Assembly: GCA_964468205.1 (NCBI GenBank)
Contig: CAYXVG010000002.1
Span: 167,835 to 231,834 of the forward strand
Direction: 5' to 3'
Source: CAWELS01 sp964468205
GTDB taxonomy: Bacteria > Acidobacteriota > Terriglobia > Bryobacterales > Bryobacteraceae
Length of the DNA: 64,000 nt
The notes beneath the pieces are model-generated. The model searched no databases. It had not been told where the DNA came from and worked only from the letters and a program-made list of their open reading frames with translations. A program made the position numbers and the translations under genes. Positions 20,734 through 29,748 of this stretch are shown here, in pieces (position 1 is the stretch's first letter; the number at the start of each line of letters is the position of its first letter).

Positions 20734-21651
20734 ATGTCTCTTGTTGTGGTTGGGTCCGTCGCTTACGACGGCGTTGAGACGCCTCATGGCCGCGTGGAAC
20801 GCATGTTGGGAGGCGCCTGCACCTATATCTCGCTCGCGGCCAGCTTCTTTACGAAGGTCCATATCGTCGGCGTGGTCGGCGAAGATTTCGCCCAGGAGGA
20901 TGTCGATCTGCTCGCCGGCCGCGGCATCGATCTCGAGGGCCTCGAACGCGCCCCCGGAAAGACGTTCTTCTGGGCCGGCGTCTATTCCGAAGACATGAAT
21001 GACCGGACAACAACCAGAACCGATCTAAACGTCTTCGCCGATTTCAACCCCAAGCTGCCGGAATCCTATCGCGATCACCCGTACCTGCTGTTGGGCAACA
21101 TCCAGCCGGGACTCCAGAAGATCGTCCGTGGCCAGGTCACGAAGCCGGTCGCCGTCGCCGGCGACACGATGAACCTGTGGATCAACACCGCCCGCGACGA
21201 GTTGCTCGAAACCATCCGCGATTGGGATATCCTCCTGATCAACGACAGCGAAGCCCAGTTGCTCACCGGCGAAAAGAATCTCAGAAAGGCTGCTGCCGTT
21301 CTGCGGGCGATGGGTCCAGGCACGCTGATTGTCAAACGCGGGGAGTATGGAGCCATTCTGTTTCACCGGGACTATCAGTTTGTCGCGCCGGCCTACCTGC
21401 TCGATCATGTGTTCGACCCCACCGGCGCCGGCGACTCCTTCGCGGCCGGCTTCATGGGATATCTCGCATCGCGGAACATCGATCCGTCCGATGATTCCCT
21501 CGACCCGAAAGAACTGGCCAGGGGCGTGGTCTACGGCTCCGTAATGGGTAGCTTCTGTTGCGAGCAATTTGGCGTGGATCGCTTCCGAACACTAACGCGC
21601 GCGGAGATTGATGAACGTTACCGGGAATTCCAGGAGTTCACGTCTTTTTGA
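20734..21651 (+). CDS. PfkB-family carbohydrate kinase
   Basis: 305-aa cytoplasmic sugar or nucleoside kinase. The N-terminus VVVGSVAYDGVETP and the internal GGACTYISLAASFF form the substrate site, and the C-terminal FDPTGAGDSFAAGF carries the catalytic Asp and anion hole. The substrate cannot be told from the motifs. The start of the next gene overlaps its last 41 bases, so the two are likely cotranscribed. Confidence 0.92.
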   Translation: MSLVVVGSVAYDGVETPHGRVERMLGGACTYISLAASFFTKVHIVGVVGEDFAQEDVDLLAGRGIDLEGLERAPGKTFFWAGVYSEDMNDRTTTRTDLNVFADFNPKLPESYRDHPYLLLGNIQPGLQKIVRGQVTKPVAVAGDTMNLWINTARDELLETIRDWDILLINDSEAQLLTGEKNLRKAAAVLRAMGPGTLIVKRGEYGAILFHRDYQFVAPAYLLDHVFDPTGAGDSFAAGFMGYLASRNIDPSDDSLDPKELARGVVYGSVMGSFCCEQFGVDRFRTLTRAEIDERYREFQEFTSF

Positions 21652-23200
21652 GAGCATTGTCGTCGTCTGCCTGCTCGTGGCGCTGAGCGCCGCCGCCGTC
21701 ACGTGGTTTCTCAACGGCGGTTTTCTGCTCTATTTCGGCGACGCAATGGCCCATCTCAACATTGCGCGGCGCATTGTGGACTCGCGCACGCCGGGCTACC
21801 CGCAGATCGGCACGGTCTGGCTGCCGCTGCCGCATCTGCTTGCGCTTCCGCTCGTTGGCAATGACACATTGTGGCGCAGCGGCCTGGCGGGAGCGATCCC
21901 CTCCGCGCTCGGATTTGTGCTCGCCGGAGGTTTTCTGTTCGGGGCGGTGCGCCGCGCCCTCGGCAGTTCGGCCGCCGGCATCGTCGCGGTGGCGGTATTC
22001 GCACTTAACCCCAACGTCCTGTACATGCAGTCGATCCCAATGACCGAAACCGTCTTCTTCGCCGCGCTCTGCGCCCTCGCCTACTTCACGGTGCGGTTCC
22101 GCGAAAACCGGTCAATGGCAGCCGTTGCCGCGGCCGGCGCCGCCGCGCTTGCCGGCACTCTCACCCGCTACGAAGGCTGGTTTCTCATTCCGTTCGTCTG
22201 CCTGTTCTTTCTAATCTCCGGCGGGAAGCGCCGCTGGCAGGCGGCGTTTCTGTTTGGCGCGATCGCTTCGCTGGGCCCGCTCTACTGGCTCGCACACAAT
22301 CTCTGGTACTACGGCGATGCACTGGAGTTCTACCGCGGACCGTGGTCGGCGAAGATGATCTACCAGCGGGCGCTCGACCAGGGCATGAAACCGTACCCGG
22401 GCGACGGGGAGTTCCCCATCGCGCTCCGGTATTACCTTGCGGCCGTCCGGCTCAACGCCGGTTGGGCGCTCAGTGTGGCCGGACTGGCCGGATTGGGCGC
22501 CGCGCTCTGGATGCGAAAGCTCTGGCCGCTGGCGCTGCTGGCGCTCTCGCCGGTTTTCTATGTCTGGAGCATCTACTCCTCCGGCACACCCATCTTTGTC
22601 CCGCACCTATGGCCGGACTCCTACTACAACACCCGCTACGGCCTGGCGGCCGTGCCGCTCCTCGCGGTGGGAACGGCCGCCCTCGTTCGCCTCGCGCCAC
22701 ATCGGTTCCGCATTTGGGCGGGCCTTGCGGCCGTGGCACTGTGCGCTGGGCCGTGGCTTGCTCAGCCGGCGCCCGAAAGCTGGATCACCTGGAAGGAATC
22801 CCAAGTGAACTCCGTCCAGCGCCGGGCGTGGACCGCCGAGGCGGCGGCTTACCTTCGCCAGCACTACGAGGGCGGCGGCGTGATTGCCCCTTTCGGCGAC
22901 GCGACCGGGATCTTTCTCGAAGCCGGGATCCCGCTCCGCGAGATGCTACACAGTGGCAACGCGCCGGAGTTTCAGGCCGCTCTGGCGCGCCCGGATCTCT
23001 TCCTGGACGAGGAATGGGCCGTGGCATTCTCGGGCGATGAGATTGCAACTGTATTACTGCGGGCGCAGCGGGACGGCCCCCGGTATGAGTGTGTGAGAAT
23101 GATAGCTTTGAAGGACGCCCCGGTCGTGGAAATCTATCGCCGGGTGCGGGCCGGACGCCATGATCATCCCCTATACGAAGGCTCACGGAGCGGGAAATGA
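21611..23200 (+). CDS. GT-C type membrane glycosyltransferase (ArnT/GT39-like)
   Basis: 529 aa, many transmembrane helices. Soon after the first helix comes YFGDAMAHLNIARR, the acidic loop position typical of GT-C enzymes that use lipid-phosphate sugar donors. Further motifs include NPNVLYMQSIPMTET and LTRYEGW. The ATG at 21611 has GGAG 5 bases upstream, so the 41-base overlap with the PfkB gene is probably real; a TTG directly before it is not needed. Acceptor and donor unknown; a role in cell-surface glycans is inferred. Confidence 0.8.
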   Translation: MNVTGNSRSSRLFESIVVVCLLVALSAAAVTWFLNGGFLLYFGDAMAHLNIARRIVDSRTPGYPQIGTVWLPLPHLLALPLVGNDTLWRSGLAGAIPSALGFVLAGGFLFGAVRRALGSSAAGIVAVAVFALNPNVLYMQSIPMTETVFFAALCALAYFTVRFRENRSMAAVAAAGAAALAGTLTRYEGWFLIPFVCLFFLISGGKRRWQAAFLFGAIASLGPLYWLAHNLWYYGDALEFYRGPWSAKMIYQRALDQGMKPYPGDGEFPIALRYYLAAVRLNAGWALSVAGLAGLGAALWMRKLWPLALLALSPVFYVWSIYSSGTPIFVPHLWPDSYYNTRYGLAAVPLLAVGTAALVRLAPHRFRIWAGLAAVALCAGPWLAQPAPESWITWKESQVNSVQRRAWTAEAAAYLRQHYEGGGVIAPFGDATGIFLEAGIPLREMLHSGNAPEFQAALARPDLFLDEEWAVAFSGDEIATVLLRAQRDGPRYECVRMIALKDAPVVEIYRRVRAGRHDHPLYEGSRSGK

Positions 23201-23957
23201 CTTCCTGCTGACGTGGGAGGAGTCCGCTCCGGCAAATGACCGCCCCGCCGCCGCCCGGGCCATCTGCGAGCGCCACACAGGCGTGGGGGCCGACGGATGG
23301 TATTTGGTGCGGTCCGGGACTGCGGGCTGTGACGCCGCCATCCACCTCTACAACTCCGACGGCAGCGAGGCCGAACTCTCGGGTAACGGGACCCGCTGCG
23401 TGGCGGCAATGCTGCTTCACTCCGGACGCGCCGGCGAGCGCCTCCGCCTCCTCACGGGCGCCGGCCCGCGCGAGCTGCGGTTGCTCGAACGCCACGGTAC
23501 CGCGTTCGTTTTCGAGATGGCCATGGGTACGCCCGTCGTCAACGAGAACGAAATCAGGACCAGAATTCCGCTGGCCGCTGGGGAGCGGGAAGTGACAGTG
23601 CTCAGCGTCGGGAACCCGCAGTGCGCTGTCTTCGTCGATGAGTTTCCCCTGGACTGGCTGTCCGTGGCGGCCGAGATAGAGGGGCATCCCCAGTTCCCAA
23701 AACGCACCAACGTGTCTTTCGTCAAGGTGATTGACAGCCACAACATCGAGGCACGCTTCTACGAGCGAGGAGCCGGCGAAACGCAGTCCTCGGGGACCGG
23801 ATCGATGGGAGCGGCGGTGAGCGCCATCGTGCGGAAAGCGGCCAGGAGTCCGGTGACGGTGCAGACCGCCGCGGGACCCCTTGCCATCCGGTGGGATGAT
23901 GAAGTGTATGTCACAGGACCGGCGGCAATAGTCGCCCAAGGAGAATTCTACTGGTGA
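23160..23957 (+). CDS. dapF: Diaminopimelate epimerase-like protein, second catalytic Cys replaced
   Basis: 265 aa, normal length. DapF interconverts LL- and meso-diaminopimelate with two cysteines. The first is present (NGTRC, C80). At the second site the usual ACGTG reads QSSGTG, so S211 replaces the catalytic Cys. The substrate loops KAHGAGNDF, GVGADGW and RGAGETQ are conserved. It starts 41 bases inside the glycosyltransferase gene and ends with a GTGA overlap on the dehydrogenase gene. It lies 20 kb from the other dap genes. It could still be a slow epimerase, or act on another substrate. Confidence 0.82.
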   Translation: MIIPYTKAHGAGNDFLLTWEESAPANDRPAAARAICERHTGVGADGWYLVRSGTAGCDAAIHLYNSDGSEAELSGNGTRCVAAMLLHSGRAGERLRLLTGAGPRELRLLERHGTAFVFEMAMGTPVVNENEIRTRIPLAAGEREVTVLSVGNPQCAVFVDEFPLDWLSVAAEIEGHPQFPKRTNVSFVKVIDSHNIEARFYERGAGETQSSGTGSMGAAVSAIVRKAARSPVTVQTAAGPLAIRWDDEVYVTGPAAIVAQGEFYW

Positions 23958-25264
23958 GCAACGCAAAGCAGCAGGAAATCACTGACAAGATCGTACAGCG
24001 CACGGCGCGGGTCGGCGTAATCGGCATGGGATATGTCGGTTTGCCGCTGGCCGTCGAGTTCGCCGGCGCCGGCTTCAATGTCACCGGCATCGATGTCAAC
24101 GAGTGGAAAGTGGACGAGGTGAACGCCGGCCGGTCGTATGTGGGGGATGTCGCGACCGCCAAGCTCGCACCGCTAGTCGATTCCGGCAAAGTCCGGGCCA
24201 CTACTAGCTTCGCGGCGATCGCGGAACTCGACACCGTCAATATTTGCGTGCCGACGCCGCTGCGCAAAACGAAAGATCCGGACATGAGCTTCGTGTCCGA
24301 TGCATGCCACGAAATCGCCGCGCATATCCACCCCGGAATGCTGATTATTCTGGAATCCACAACCTATCCCGGAACGACAGACGAATTCGTCCTGCCCATG
24401 ATCGAAGAGTCCGGCCTAAAGGTGGGCGAAGACTTCTTCCTCTGCTTCTCGCCCGAGCGCGTGGATCCCGGAAACCCGAAATACCAGACGGTGAACATTC
24501 CGAAGGTGGTGGGCGGAGTCACGGCGGCTTGCACGGAGGTAGGCGCGAAGTTCTATGCCCAGGCGCTCGAAACTGTCGTGCCGGTAAGTTCCACCCAAGT
24601 GGCCGAAATGGTGAAGCTGCTCGAGAACACATTCCGGATGATCAATATCGGCCTCGTGAACGAGATGGCGCTGATGTGCGACCGGATCGGTATTAACGTC
24701 TGGGAAGTGATCGACGCAGCGGCGACAAAGCCGTTCGGCTTCATGCCGTTCTATCCGGGGCCGGGGTTGGGAGGACACTGTATTCCCATTGACCCCTTCT
24801 ACCTTTCGTGGAAAACGAAACAGGCCGGCATTGAAGCGCGGTTCATCGAACTGGCGGGCTACATCAACGGACAGATGCCGCTGTTCGCGGTGGAGAAGAT
24901 CCAGAACGCGCTCAACGACGTTGCGAAACCGTTGAAGGGCTCTCACATCCACATACTCGGGATGGCTTACAAGCGGGATATCGACGACGTGCGCGAGTCG
25001 CCGGCGCTGGACATAGCTTTGCTGCTGCGGCGGCGCGGGGCGCGGGTGACCTACTCCGATCCTCACGTTCCCAAGGTGAAGCTGGACACGGTCGAGATGG
25101 AATCGAGCGATTTGCTGGAAATGTCCGAAACAGCGGACTGCGTCGTCATTCTGACCGATCACTCGAACGTGGACTACGGGTCGGTGCTCGCTAAGGCGCG
25201 CCTCATAGTAGACACCCGCAACGCGCTGCGCGGCCACGACGACCCGAAGATTGTGCGGCTGTAA
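23954..25264 (+). CDS. UDP-sugar (UDP-ManNAc/GlcNAc-type) 6-dehydrogenase
   Basis: 436 aa. It oxidises C6 of a UDP-sugar to the uronic acid with two NAD molecules. Rossmann motif GVIGMGYVGLPLA at the N-terminus, ESTTYPGTTDE, CFSPERVDPGN, and the catalytic Cys in GLGGHCIPIDPFYLSW; the spacing is that of the WecC/WbpA group rather than Ugd. The GTG start is preceded by AAGGAGAA and overlaps the dapF stop. It supplies uronic-acid sugar nucleotides, in keeping with the nearby glycosyltransferase. Confidence 0.92.
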   Translation: MSNAKQQEITDKIVQRTARVGVIGMGYVGLPLAVEFAGAGFNVTGIDVNEWKVDEVNAGRSYVGDVATAKLAPLVDSGKVRATTSFAAIAELDTVNICVPTPLRKTKDPDMSFVSDACHEIAAHIHPGMLIILESTTYPGTTDEFVLPMIEESGLKVGEDFFLCFSPERVDPGNPKYQTVNIPKVVGGVTAACTEVGAKFYAQALETVVPVSSTQVAEMVKLLENTFRMINIGLVNEMALMCDRIGINVWEVIDAAATKPFGFMPFYPGPGLGGHCIPIDPFYLSWKTKQAGIEARFIELAGYINGQMPLFAVEKIQNALNDVAKPLKGSHIHILGMAYKRDIDDVRESPALDIALLLRRRGARVTYSDPHVPKVKLDTVEMESSDLLEMSETADCVVILTDHSNVDYGSVLAKARLIVDTRNALRGHDDPKIVRL

Positions 25265-25338
25265 GCGAAGCGAATTCGCCTTCCCGTCTGAAAAACCGGG
25301 CGTGACCGCGAGCGGCGCCAATGCCGGGCCGGCACGCC

Positions 25339-27519
25339 CTACCGGACGCCCAGGAGACTCGCCCGGTCGAGCCGTTCGCCCTTGAAGAACACATCCGAGA
25401 TCCGTTCGGTGGCGGCGATGTTCTCCAGGGGATTACCGTCGACGATCAGGAACGTCGCTTCATAACCCGGCTGGATGAGGCCGATCCGGTCCTGCGCGCG
25501 AAGCATCTTGGCGGCGTCGTGAGTCGCCGCTTGAAGGGCTGCGGAAGGCGGCAGTCCGGCTTCGACCCAAAGCTGCAGTTCCCGGTGGATAGCCGGCCCG
25601 TGCGGCAGCATGGGGTTGCCGGACCCGGCGCCGGCAATCACGATCCCTCCGGATTGATGGACGCGCCGCACATCGGCTTTGGCGATCTCGAGACCCGCCG
25701 CGACCGGAACACGCCCCCCGTGAGCGCGGAAAGCCTCCCTCGTCGCTTCGATCATCCCCCGCGGGGCCACCTGCTCCACGAGGGAACGCGAGAGGAGGCG
25801 GAAATCGCCGCTCGCAAACTGCAAGGACGCCTCGACAGCGCTCAGCGCCGGGCTGTAGACAACCCCCGCTGCCGTGAGCTTCGCGATCAGATCATCCGGA
25901 AAAGGTTCATGTGAGAATCCCCGTTCTATCCCCGCAACGCCGGCGGCGATGGCGTCCGCGACGTCGCGGGCGTCGCCGGCATGAATCACGAACGGAAGAT
26001 GCTGCGCCCGGGACTCGGCCGCTACCGCCTCCAGAACAGCCGCGTCCATGCCGTTGAAGGCCAGCCCGCCGCTCCCGCCTTCGAGCGTCGCCTTAATGCC
26101 GTCCACGCCCTGAGCCGCAAGCGCGCGCACCATCTGCCGCGCCTCCTCCGGGCTGGCCGGCAGCCGGAGGGACTCGCGCGCGGCCGCCTGGCGAAGAACC
26201 TCAGGAGCTTCAGCGAAGCGCTCGGCCCCATGGCCGCCCTGAGGGCTTAACAGCGGACCGCAAACGAACAGTTCGGCGCCCAACAGCGTCCCGCGGCGAA
26301 TGCGCTCGCGGAGTTCGAGCGTCCTCTCGAGTTCGTCGCCGGCGCTCTTCACCGCCGTCACGCCGCAATAAAGGTAGGCGCCGAGCGCCCGCTGCATTGA
26401 CCGCGCGAGATCGAATCCAGCGGCATTCGGCGGAATCCCGCCGGGCGCGCTGAGGTGAATGGTGCTGTCGATGAGGCCGGGCAGAACGGTCTTGCCGGCC
26501 GCTTCCACCGCCTCCGCGTTCAACGATGAGGGATCCGGTGCGGGCCCTTCGTAGATCTCCGCGATCCTGCCTCCCTTCACCAAAAGGCCTCCAGACTCGA
26601 TCACCCTGCCGTCGCCAACGAAAACGCGGGCTCCGCGAATCAGGCGCGTCCGGTTGCGGCGGATTTCGCGCTCCAAAGCCAGGGACTCCTTGATATTCTC
26701 CTGGCTGTAGGCCTGGTACAAACCGAGTGCGATGAACGGTAACCCGACCACCAGCAACCAGAGCTTCGCCCTCGCCGGCAGCACTTCCTCCTTCTCCCAA
26801 CGGAAAATCTTCATCGAAATGAACGTCGCGACGGCCGTGCTGAGCAGCAACGCCACCACCGGCGTGAGGTTCGTTGCGACGCTCTCGCCGCGGACCATCA
26901 CCCGCTCCATCCCGCTATGGAGATAGGACGCAGGCAGAAATTGGGAAAGGATTTGCGCCCAGTCCGGAAGCATGCTCACCGGAAACGTGGCGCCGCTCAA
27001 AAACAACATCGGCATGTAGAGGAGTTGGATGACGATGTTTGATTCAGCCGTTGAATTCACGACGGAGGCGACGATCAGGCCGATCGCCCGCATCGCGCAT
27101 GCCCCCACGCTCAGCAGTAGCAGCAGCGAAGGCCACTGCGCGGGAAACTCGAGACCCCAGAGAAAATGGGCCAGCCCGAGCACGAGAAAGATCACCGGCA
27201 TGTACAGAAGCCAACCGGTGAAAATGGAAGCAACCAGGATCGGCGCCGGCGATATCGGCGTCACTTTGTAGCGCCGCAGGATGTCCGTTTCGCGCTCCAC
27301 CACCGCGCGCATGCCGGCCCCGAACAGCCCGTTGCCCAGCACGCCGATCACCAGCACCATCGAGACCACCCGTACGCCCACCCCGCCGAGCGAAGCGTCC
27401 ATCATCTGCCCGAACGCGAAAAAGAAGATAAGCGGAAACAGGAAGTTGAAGAACATCACCACCCGCTCGCGGACCGCAAGCTTGAGATTGATCTCAATCA
27501 GTGAAAGATAGCCCTTCAT
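25339..27519 (-). CDS. ABC-2 permease fused to a degenerate amidohydrolase
   Basis: 726 aa in one unbroken frame. Residues 1-245 are an ABC-2 transporter permease (about six helices, ending FISMKIFRWEKEE). An extra helix at about 252-270 follows, then an imidazolonepropionase-like amidohydrolase domain (about 290-726). If the permease has the usual topology, the extra helix would put that domain in the periplasm. Metal ligands look lost: GLIDxHxH reads D351-S-T353-I-H355, IEHG reads I-E-R533-G, and TDSG reads A631-G632-S-G. K476 and H513 remain. Its start overlaps the ATPase stop by 4 bases, so it is that ATPase's permease. A drug or lipid exporter with a binding domain is one possibility. 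Confidence 0.85.
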   Translation of the reverse strand: MKGYLSLIEINLKLAVRERVVMFFNFLFPLIFFFAFGQMMDASLGGVGVRVVSMVLVIGVLGNGLFGAGMRAVVERETDILRRYKVTPISPAPILVASIFTGWLLYMPVIFLVLGLAHFLWGLEFPAQWPSLLLLLSVGACAMRAIGLIVASVVNSTAESNIVIQLLYMPMLFLSGATFPVSMLPDWAQILSQFLPASYLHSGMERVMVRGESVATNLTPVVALLLSTAVATFISMKIFRWEKEEVLPARAKLWLLVVGLPFIALGLYQAYSQENIKESLALEREIRRNRTRLIRGARVFVGDGRVIESGGLLVKGGRIAEIYEGPAPDPSSLNAEAVEAAGKTVLPGLIDSTIHLSAPGGIPPNAAGFDLARSMQRALGAYLYCGVTAVKSAGDELERTLELRERIRRGTLLGAELFVCGPLLSPQGGHGAERFAEAPEVLRQAAARESLRLPASPEEARQMVRALAAQGVDGIKATLEGGSGGLAFNGMDAAVLEAVAAESRAQHLPFVIHAGDARDVADAIAAGVAGIERGFSHEPFPDDLIAKLTAAGVVYSPALSAVEASLQFASGDFRLLSRSLVEQVAPRGMIEATREAFRAHGGRVPVAAGLEIAKADVRRVHQSGGIVIAGAGSGNPMLPHGPAIHRELQLWVEAGLPPSAALQAATHDAAKMLRAQDRIGLIQPGYEATFLIVDGNPLENIAATERISDVFFKGERLDRASLLGVR

Positions 27520-28445
27520 TCGCGCAGTTTCTTACCCGTTAATTCGATAAATACGTCTTCGAGCGTGGGGCGTTTCAAGTGGATATCAGTCAGCTCGATG
27601 CCCTGTTGGTCGATCCACTTCACCAATTCCACCAGCGCGGGGGCCGGACGGGCGGCGGTCGCGGCGACCGAGCGGCCGTCTTCCGACACAAACACCTTCG
27701 CGCCGTCATGCATCGCGGGAGGCTCGCGACGGACCAGCGGCTCCGCGCAACTGATTTCAATCCGCGAACTGCCCACGGTCTGCGAACGGATCTCGCCGGG
27801 ACTACCGTACGCAATGATCCGCCCCTCGTCGATGATGGCTACCCGGTCGCAAAGCCGCTCCGCCTCTTCGATGTAATGGGTCGTCAGCAGAACAGTGCGG
27901 TTCTCGCTTCTGAGTTCCTCGATGAGTTTGTGGATCTCCAGGCGGACCTGCGGATCGAGACCGGTGGTCGGCTCGTCCAGAAATACCAGTTGCGGATCGT
28001 TGATCAGCGCCATCGCCAGCGCCAGCCGCTGCTTCTGGCCCCCGGACAGCTTCGCGTAGTAGGAGTGCCGTTTCCCGGTTAGTTGAAGACGCCCGAGCAG
28101 CCGGTTCCCATCCACGGTCCGAGAATAGAACGAGCCGAATACCTTGAGCGCTTCGCTAACCGTGATCTTGTCCGGAAGGTTCGTGGCCTGGAGGCAGACC
28201 CCGATGCGGTCCTTGAGCGAACGGATCTGCACCTGGGGATCAAAACCCAACACCTTCACCTCGCCGCCCGAGCGTTCGCGGATACCCTCGAGGATCTCGA
28301 CCGTCGTCGTCTTCCCCGCCCCGTTCGGACCGAGCAGCCCGAACACCTCCCCCTCCCGTACCTCGAAATCAATGTCGCGGACGGCTGGCACATCGCCGTA
28401 GTTCTTCCACAGACCTTTGACGGCGATGGCGGTTTCCGATGTCAT
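27516..28445 (-). CDS. ABC transporter ATP-binding protein
   Basis: 309-aa cytoplasmic ATPase of the ABC-2 (drug/antibiotic export) type. Walker A GPNGAGKTT, signature LSGGQKQRLALA, Walker B LVFLDEPTTGLD and the H-loop TTHYIEEAE are complete. The C-terminal 80 residues form the extension common in this subfamily. It is followed, with an ATGA overlap, by the permease-amidohydrolase fusion, its obvious partner. Confidence 0.95.
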   Translation of the reverse strand: MTSETAIAVKGLWKNYGDVPAVRDIDFEVREGEVFGLLGPNGAGKTTTVEILEGIRERSGGEVKVLGFDPQVQIRSLKDRIGVCLQATNLPDKITVSEALKVFGSFYSRTVDGNRLLGRLQLTGKRHSYYAKLSGGQKQRLALAMALINDPQLVFLDEPTTGLDPQVRLEIHKLIEELRSENRTVLLTTHYIEEAERLCDRVAIIDEGRIIAYGSPGEIRSQTVGSSRIEISCAEPLVRREPPAMHDGAKVFVSEDGRSVAATAARPAPALVELVKWIDQQGIELTDIHLKRPTLEDVFIELTGKKLRE

Positions 28446-28474
28446 GAACGGGCGCCGGAGCGGCGCTCACCAAC

Positions 28475-29002
28475 CTACTGGCCGGCGAGTACCTTGATAC
28501 ATGCGACGCAGAATGCTGGCAGATCGTCCGGCTTGCGAGAGGTGACCAGGTTGCGGTCAACAACCACCTCCTGGTCTGTCCAGTTGGCTCCGGCGTTGAT
28601 CACGTCGTCCTTGATGGCAAAGAAAGAGGTCGCCTGGCGGCCCTTCAGCATGCCGTGCGCCGAGCAGAGCACCCAGGCGCCGTGGCAGATCGAGGCCACC
28701 ATTTTGCCGGCCTTGTCCATGTCAGCGACGAACTGGTTCGCTTCCGCGTAGCGCCGGATCTTGTCCGGCGCAAAGCCTCCTGGAACCACCACGCCATCAA
28801 AATTGGCCACATCAAGACTGCGGTAATCCACGTCAGCCTTGGCAGGATAGCCGAGCTTGCTCTTGTACGTTGCGCCTGCTTCGGCTCCAACGAGGACAAC
28901 CTCCGCGCCCGCCTCCTGGAGCCGGTAATACGGTACCCAAACTTCCATCTCCTGGTAAACATCGTCGACCAGAATCGCGACTTTCTTGCCCGTTAGTTCC
29001 AT
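28475..29002 (-). CDS. DJ-1/PfpI family protein
   Basis: 175 aa. The fold is that of PfpI/YajL proteins: KKVAILVDDVYQEMEVWVP at the N-terminus with the acidic residue of the active site (E near residue 18), and the nucleophile elbow ASICHGAWVL with Cys followed by His. Family members are described as proteases, deglycases or glyoxalases. I prefer the ATG at 29002 over the GTG at 29035 because the conserved domain begins directly there. It follows the ABC ATPase divergently from nothing obvious and looks like its own unit. Confidence 0.88.
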   Translation of the reverse strand: MELTGKKVAILVDDVYQEMEVWVPYYRLQEAGAEVVLVGAEAGATYKSKLGYPAKADVDYRSLDVANFDGVVVPGGFAPDKIRRYAEANQFVADMDKAGKMVASICHGAWVLCSAHGMLKGRQATSFFAIKDDVINAGANWTDQEVVVDRNLVTSRKPDDLPAFCVACIKVLAGQ

Positions 29003-29039
29003 AGGTTCATTGTAGAGGAAGGCCGCGCGGACCACATTG

Positions 29040-29678
29040 CTAGAAGCGGAAAACCGCGCCTACGCTAGCCTCGCCCTGGTGCATGAAGTGATCGTTCGAG
29101 ACGACCCAGCAGTATCCCCACCAATTGCACCAGACGCCTCCCGGAGTCGAGAAGAGATAGGTCGGCGCCCAGCGCGCCTGCGCCCGGAGGCCCAGATTCC
29201 GGGAAAACCAGTATTTCACCCCGCCCCCCGCGGTGAAGGCGAATTTGGTCTCCGACGACCCCGACGCCGAGCCCCGCGTCGCGCCGAGGCCAAACAGAAT
29301 AAATGGCCGCAGCTTCGCGTCCGGGTCCCGCAGGTTCACGAGGATGTTGCCGAGGAACTGGTCGAGCTTCGCGTTCGCGTTCGGAGAAAGCTGGCCCCCG
29401 TCCACGAATTGGGCGGCGGCGTCCGCGTACTGGCGGCTCCACATGAATTCCACGCCCAATTGTTCCGACACGTTGTATCCGGCCGAGACGCCGCCCGCCA
29501 CTCCCGCGTCAAACTTGATCTCGTCAACGTCGCCGTCGGGGATCGCTTCCTCCGAGCTCACCGGGATGCTCCCGCCGAATCGGTAGCCGAGAAACGGCGA
29601 AATCTCCACCTTCTGCGCGGCAAGCGGTGCCGCGAGACAAAACAGCAGCCAGAATCCTGAGCCGGCTCCGCTGAGCAT
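29040..29678 (-). CDS. Small outer-membrane beta-barrel protein
   Basis: 212 aa. Signal peptide (cleavage near PLAAQK), then alternating hydrophobic strands such as ISPFLGYRFGG, AGVSAGYNVSEQLGVEF and KYWFSRNLGLRAQARW. It ends in VGAVFRF, with a terminal Phe. This is the pattern of 8-strand OmpA/OmpW-like barrels. The ATG is preceded by GAAGGGAGAA. The Trp/Cys-rich loop GGVWCNWWGYCW is unusual. Function unknown. Confidence 0.75.
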   Translation of the reverse strand: MLSGAGSGFWLLFCLAAPLAAQKVEISPFLGYRFGGSIPVSSEEAIPDGDVDEIKFDAGVAGGVSAGYNVSEQLGVEFMWSRQYADAAAQFVDGGQLSPNANAKLDQFLGNILVNLRDPDAKLRPFILFGLGATRGSASGSSETKFAFTAGGGVKYWFSRNLGLRAQARWAPTYLFSTPGGVWCNWWGYCWVVSNDHFMHQGEASVGAVFRF

Positions 29679-29748
29679 GGTGATTCTCCCTTCACCATTC
29701 AGATGCCCGCCACCCGGAAAAATTTCCGCAATCGTTTCGGCCGGCGTC

